The position numbers were made by a program, and so were the translations under genes. From Bacteroidota bacterium (GTDB lineage: Bacteria; Bacteroidota; Kryptoniia; Kryptoniales; JAKASW01), in the NCBI GenBank assembly GCA_021785235.1, contig JAJYGB010000185.1:1-9208 (forward strand): a DNA stretch of 9,208 bases. The letters run 5' to 3'. Shown here in pieces: positions 6,788 through 9,208 of this stretch. The stretch's first letter is position 1. Each line of letters starts with the position of its first letter. Under the pieces are notes generated by a model. It saw only the letters and a list, made by a program, of their open reading frames with translations, searched no databases and was not told the DNA's origin.

Positions 6788-6805
6788 GGTCGCATAGAAG
6801 CGACC
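6788..6805 (-). other. Hairpin in the sufS leader
   Basis: GGTCGC (6788-6793) pairs perfectly with GCGACC (6800-6805) across a 6-base loop. It falls between the SLBB gene stop (6850) and the sufS start, without a U-run on the minus strand. It could be a weak terminator for the SLBB transcript, or a structure in the sufS 5' leader if the candidate promoter at 6823-6853 is real. No known riboswitch or IscR/Fur box was recognised. Confidence 0.35.
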
Positions 6806-6822
6806 CCGGAAAATTCAGCCGA

Positions 6823-6853
6823 TAAAGTTAACGCCCGGTGTCAAGCAATTCAA
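6823..6853 (-). promoter_or_regulatory. Candidate promoter of sufS-sufU, -33/-7 form
   Basis: On the minus strand TTG (6853-6851) is followed after 20 bases by TAACTTTA (6830-6823), the same TAnnTTTA pattern as two other gaps in the window. It overlaps the SLBB stop codon and would give a sufS leader of about 90 bases. A perfect TTGACA (6844-6839) also lies inside but has no acceptable -10 at 16-18 bases. Confidence 0.3.
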
Positions 6854-7365
6854 TACTGTTTGAGGGCGATCATCAGAGTAGCCACACCCGAGAAAATAAG
6901 AGCTACGTCCCGAAACACCGAGAGTATCTGCTCTACAGTGTTGAAAGTCGAACCCGGGACAATGATGGTATCCCCAGGGAGTAGCAGCGGCGTCTTCGCG
7001 CCGGTATTCTGGTAGTGGTCCAGGTCGACAGGTATTACTTCCGTCTTGTACGTCGAATCAGGCTGTATTATCTGCCTGACTATCCTGACTCCGTCAAGTT
7101 GGGCATGCTCAAGCGGCCCTCCGCCGAGAGATATGAGCTGCACGAGGTCTGTTGAGCTTGGCACCTCGTATCTTCCGGGATTCCTCACAAAGCCCCAGAG
7201 ATTAACGGCAATCGTTAATCCTTCCTTACCACCGAGATAGTAGTAAGAGGGAGCGTTCGACCCAGTCGATGGAGTCGGGTTGCTGAACAGCCCTTGCGCA
7301 TTCACCGACTGCAAAGAGACCAGGAATACAAGGCCAACCAGAGCTGCAACAGATTTCTTTCGCAT
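6850..7365 (-). CDS. Small periplasmic SLBB-domain protein (polysaccharide-export-like)
   Basis: The 171-residue product has a Sec signal peptide (about 1-23, cleaved after VNA) with no lipobox Cys. A Ser/Pro/Asn-rich linker runs to about residue 40. One SLBB/beta-grasp domain covers about 50-140: VNLWGFVRNPGRYEVP, then LISLGGGP, an IVRQ strand and LLLPGDTIIVPGS. A hydrophobic C-terminal helix follows at about 148-168. The SLBB signature and the LPGDxIxVP end are those of Wza/Wzx-locus polysaccharide export proteins, whose C-terminal helix spans the outer membrane. The N-terminal poly-export (PES) domain is absent, so it is not a complete Wza. It may be an accessory export or envelope protein. 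ATG 7365 has GAAAGGG five bases upstream. No other exopolysaccharide gene is in the window. Confidence 0.85.
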   Translation of the reverse strand: MRKKSVAALVGLVFLVSLQSVNAQGLFSNPTPSTGSNAPSYYYLGGKEGLTIAVNLWGFVRNPGRYEVPSSTDLVQLISLGGGPLEHAQLDGVRIVRQIIQPDSTYKTEVIPVDLDHYQNTGAKTPLLLPGDTIIVPGSTFNTVEQILSVFRDVALIFSGVATLMIALKQY

Positions 7366-7388
7366 TTATTCCCTTTCTATTGAACTAT

Positions 7389-7417
7389 AATAAAGACCAT
7401 GTCGTTGATTCTGTCAG
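7389..7417 (-). promoter_or_regulatory. Candidate promoter of the SLBB gene
   Basis: On the minus strand CTGACA (7417-7412), 17 bases, then TTTATT (7394-7389) gives a sigma70-like arrangement with a short leader to the ATG at 7365. It does not show the TTG/TAnnTTTA pattern of the other gaps. The rest of the 7366-7551 gap holds imperfect GC-rich inverted repeats around 7434-7470, but no U-run, gene or known motif. Confidence 0.3.
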
Positions 7418-7551
7418 CTTCCGGAATCGCCCGCGCTGCGGCCGGAATATCAGCTTTGCGGCGCAGCTCCCGAGGCAGCGTTTAGCTTCAGTGTGCATCA
7501 CCAGCGTGAAAAGGGGACAACCGCATGCCGACCCGCTGTTCTTCAACAACA

Positions 7552-8562
7552 TTACTTAAAAAGTCTGTCCAGATAAAACGACGCGCTGACTCTGTTCACG
7601 TTCCCGAGATCCTGCGCCAGGAAAGCGTAGTCGACGCGCATGAAATCCAAATCAATGCCTATTCCCGCCGTGAGGTTGGAAGCATCCGACCCGAACCTGA
7701 CAGAAAGCAGGTCATGATAGACATATTCCGCGCCGAAGAGGTAGTCACCATATTGAGTGTCGCGGTTAAACGCGACAACAATGTCGCCGTCCAGAGGCTT
7801 AATGGGGGCGTCGTAAGAGACCCCCCATAACTCGCTGCGCGGAATTACCTCGGTAGTCTGCGTGTCCCAGGCAATCCTCGTGTTCGTGATGTCACGAACG
7901 TTCATACCGAAAGAGAATGTACCCAATTTCCCCTTCTCAAAGAAGGTACCGATCGGGAACCTGAACATGAATCCGCCGTCAATTCCGACGCCGGATGCCG
8001 CGCGCCCGTCAAGCATGCGATGAATTATCTTGAAGTTGATGCCGATTGGCAATTGGACCGGTATTTTCGAAAGAGCCCAACCCAGGTCGATGTCGAAACT
8101 ATACATTTTGGATATGTTGAGGTAAATTCCGTCGTCCGCGCTGTTGAAGTACCCGGCACCGGTGCCCGTCTTCACGAGCAATTCCCGCTGAGCGGGTGAA
8201 TCATATACCGTCAGGTCAGGCTCCGCGGGGATGTTGTCGACACTGAGCCGAACCCAATCGACGGATACATTCAGGTCCTGAAGTTTCTGGGCGTAGCCGA
8301 TGAAAAAGAAATTCGAAAGGGGAGCAAAGAGAGACCCGTACTGCGAGGAGTACATCATCGAAAGTATTTTGGTGTCGATGAGCGCGGTTCCAGCGGGGTT
8401 GTAATGGAATGCCGTACCGTCGTCGGCCAGCGACACAAACGCGTTTCCCATGCCCAGCCCTTCCGCCCCGACGGGGATCTCCAGAAAACTCCCGGCATAA
8501 TGCGTCGTCTGCGCAAACGCCGGCAGGCTGATGAGAAGAAGCGAGAGTGTGATTCTTTTCAC
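7552..8562 (-). CDS. PorV/PorQ-family outer-membrane beta-barrel protein
   Basis: The 336-residue protein has a signal peptide (about 1-18, PAFA before Q) and the N-terminal family signature FLEIPVGAEGLGMGNAFVS, then ADDGTAFHYNPAG. The rest is alternating amphipathic strands with many Gly/Asp turns, ending in aromatic-rich strands (ASFYLDRLF), as expected for a FadL-like 14-strand barrel in the outer membrane. In type IX secretion, PorV binds the C-terminal domain of substrates and carries them from the translocon to the sortase; other family members are uncharacterised. The specific paralogue (PorV, PorQ or a generic relative) cannot be decided here. It starts with a GTG at 8562 inside the stop of the upstream gene (GTGA, 4-base overlap) with GAGG before it, so the two genes are one translationally coupled operon. 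No clear terminator follows. Confidence 0.88.
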   Translation of the reverse strand: MKRITLSLLLISLPAFAQTTHYAGSFLEIPVGAEGLGMGNAFVSLADDGTAFHYNPAGTALIDTKILSMMYSSQYGSLFAPLSNFFFIGYAQKLQDLNVSVDWVRLSVDNIPAEPDLTVYDSPAQRELLVKTGTGAGYFNSADDGIYLNISKMYSFDIDLGWALSKIPVQLPIGINFKIIHRMLDGRAASGVGIDGGFMFRFPIGTFFEKGKLGTFSFGMNVRDITNTRIAWDTQTTEVIPRSELWGVSYDAPIKPLDGDIVVAFNRDTQYGDYLFGAEYVYHDLLSVRFGSDASNLTAGIGIDLDFMRVDYAFLAQDLGNVNRVSASFYLDRLFK

Positions 8563-9208
8563 CTCAACCTCGCCATCTTGCCGATGTCGACGAGTGTCTT
8601 CCCGCCGCTGCTGATGCTCACCTTATAGAAATAGACTCCGTTAGCAACCTGGTTCCCGAAATTGTCGGTCCCGTCCCACCACGCTTCGTGGTAACCGACG
8701 GCCGTGGGAGACCCCGTTCCCCCCTGAAGTAGTCCGATCGTTTCCATCGGATTATCGCTCGGGTAACGGATGGTTTTTACCAGCCTGCCGCTCACCGAAT
8801 AGATCTTTATCATGACTGCATCTATCGGATTACCGGAAGTCACATCGAAGGCAATGAATGTCTGGCTGACAAAAGGATCCGGGTAAGCGCCGTACACCCT
8901 CAGACTGAAATCAGACCTGACCACGAAATTGACCGCGACCGGTGCGGACACGTTGCCGTTCGCGTCTTCCGCGGTAATCTGGAGCGTGTGCGAGCCGTCT
9001 TTGACGGGAAGCTGCGCGGTGGCCGTGACGGACGTCGGGTTCGACACCGAGTCCGGGATCGAAACGAGGGACGGATCGACTTTCTGACCGTCTATCGTGA
9101 TATTTATACTTCCCTTGCTCAGGTCCACTCCGTCTTCGTCGTGCATCAGAATCGAAAAACGAGGATTGGGCGGGACGTAGTCTCCGTTGGAAAAGAACTG
9201 ATCTCCAA
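8559..9208 (-). CDS. Large secreted protein, C-terminal part only: Ig-like domain plus FlgD-like/T9SS-type C-terminal domain (possibly PorU-like)
   Basis: Only the last 215 residues are in the window; the frame is open through the right edge, so the N-terminus lies beyond 9208. The first part (about 1-97) is an Ig-like, bacterial-surface beta domain with LPVKDGSHTLQITAEDANGN. The last part (about 98-215) is a FlgD-like/type IX sorting-type domain: YPDPFVSQTFIAF, IKIYSVSGRLVKTI, GYHEAWWDGTDNFGN, VANGVYFYKV and a closing KMARLR. Such tails mark proteins exported through PorV-dependent type IX secretion. The order (large protein, then PorV family, overlapping by 4 bases) resembles porU-porV in Bacteroidota. 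The segment GDQFFSNGDYVPPNP followed by a DEDG strand is reminiscent of the region preceding the C-terminal domain of C25-type PorU. The peptidase domain itself would lie outside the window, so that identity is unproven. Confidence 0.85.
   Translation of the reverse strand, partial: GDQFFSNGDYVPPNPRFSILMHDEDGVDLSKGSINITIDGQKVDPSLVSIPDSVSNPTSVTATAQLPVKDGSHTLQITAEDANGNVSAPVAVNFVVRSDFSLRVYGAYPDPFVSQTFIAFDVTSGNPIDAVMIKIYSVSGRLVKTIRYPSDNPMETIGLLQGGTGSPTAVGYHEAWWDGTDNFGNQVANGVYFYKVSISSGGKTLVDIGKMARLR

Noticed and set aside
6839..6844. Perfect TTGACA on the minus strand as a sigma70 -35 for sufS
   Set aside because: No acceptable -10 lies 16-18 bases downstream; the overlapping TTG-N20-TAACTTTA fits the local pattern better.
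7366..7551. Possible riboswitch or small RNA in the gap before the SLBB gene
   Set aside because: Only imperfect GC-rich inverted repeats are visible, with no known aptamer core, U-run or strong promoter at the right place.

Overview
The window suggests a bacterium of the Bacteroidota/Chlorobi/Ignavibacteria part of the FCB group. The main reasons are a PorV/PorQ-family outer-membrane protein and, directly before it, the end of a large secreted protein with a FlgD-like/type IX secretion-type C-terminal domain. Several gaps also hold promoter-like sequences resembling the Bacteroidota -33/-7 class rather than a clean sigma70 consensus. Base composition is moderately GC-rich, and most genes have a recognisable Shine-Dalgarno (SD) sequence, often GAAAGGG. 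Assignment below superphylum is inference.

Layout. Positions 1-28 hold the terminator of a gene outside the window. A two-component pair on the plus strand (response regulator 82-753, sensor kinase 753-2225) overlaps by one base. It is followed by a small, separately expressed exported protein (2310-2636), extremely rich in Lys and Met. This block ends at a strong bidirectional terminator (2664-2691) and a second perfect hairpin (2705-2729).

Everything from 2742 to the right edge is on the minus strand. Read in transcription order (right to left) it contains: the C-terminal part of a large secreted protein (8559 to beyond 9208); a PorV/PorQ-family barrel protein (7552-8562) overlapping it by 4 bases; a small periplasmic SLBB-domain protein (6850-7365); the cysteine desulfurase SufS (5485-6729) overlapping the Fe-S scaffold SufU (5058-5498) by 14 bases; an isochorismatase/nicotinamidase-like cysteine hydrolase (4277-4930); and aspartate ammonia-lyase (2742-4133).

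How they fit together. SufS and SufU form a sulfur-donation module for Fe-S cluster assembly, with no sufBCD in the window. The right-edge pair looks like a secreted client (possibly PorU-like) with its PorV-type carrier in one operon. The SLBB protein also belongs to the envelope. Aspartase and the hydrolase are ordinary nitrogen and NAD/aromatic-amide metabolism. The two-component pair may control the small cationic protein beside it, but that is only a neighbourhood inference. No mobile element, CRISPR array, tRNA or rRNA was seen, and no gap between genes exceeds about 190 bases. Most of the window is ordinary core metabolism. The least explained items are the Lys/Met-rich exported protein, the stand-alone SLBB protein and the shared promoter-like pattern.
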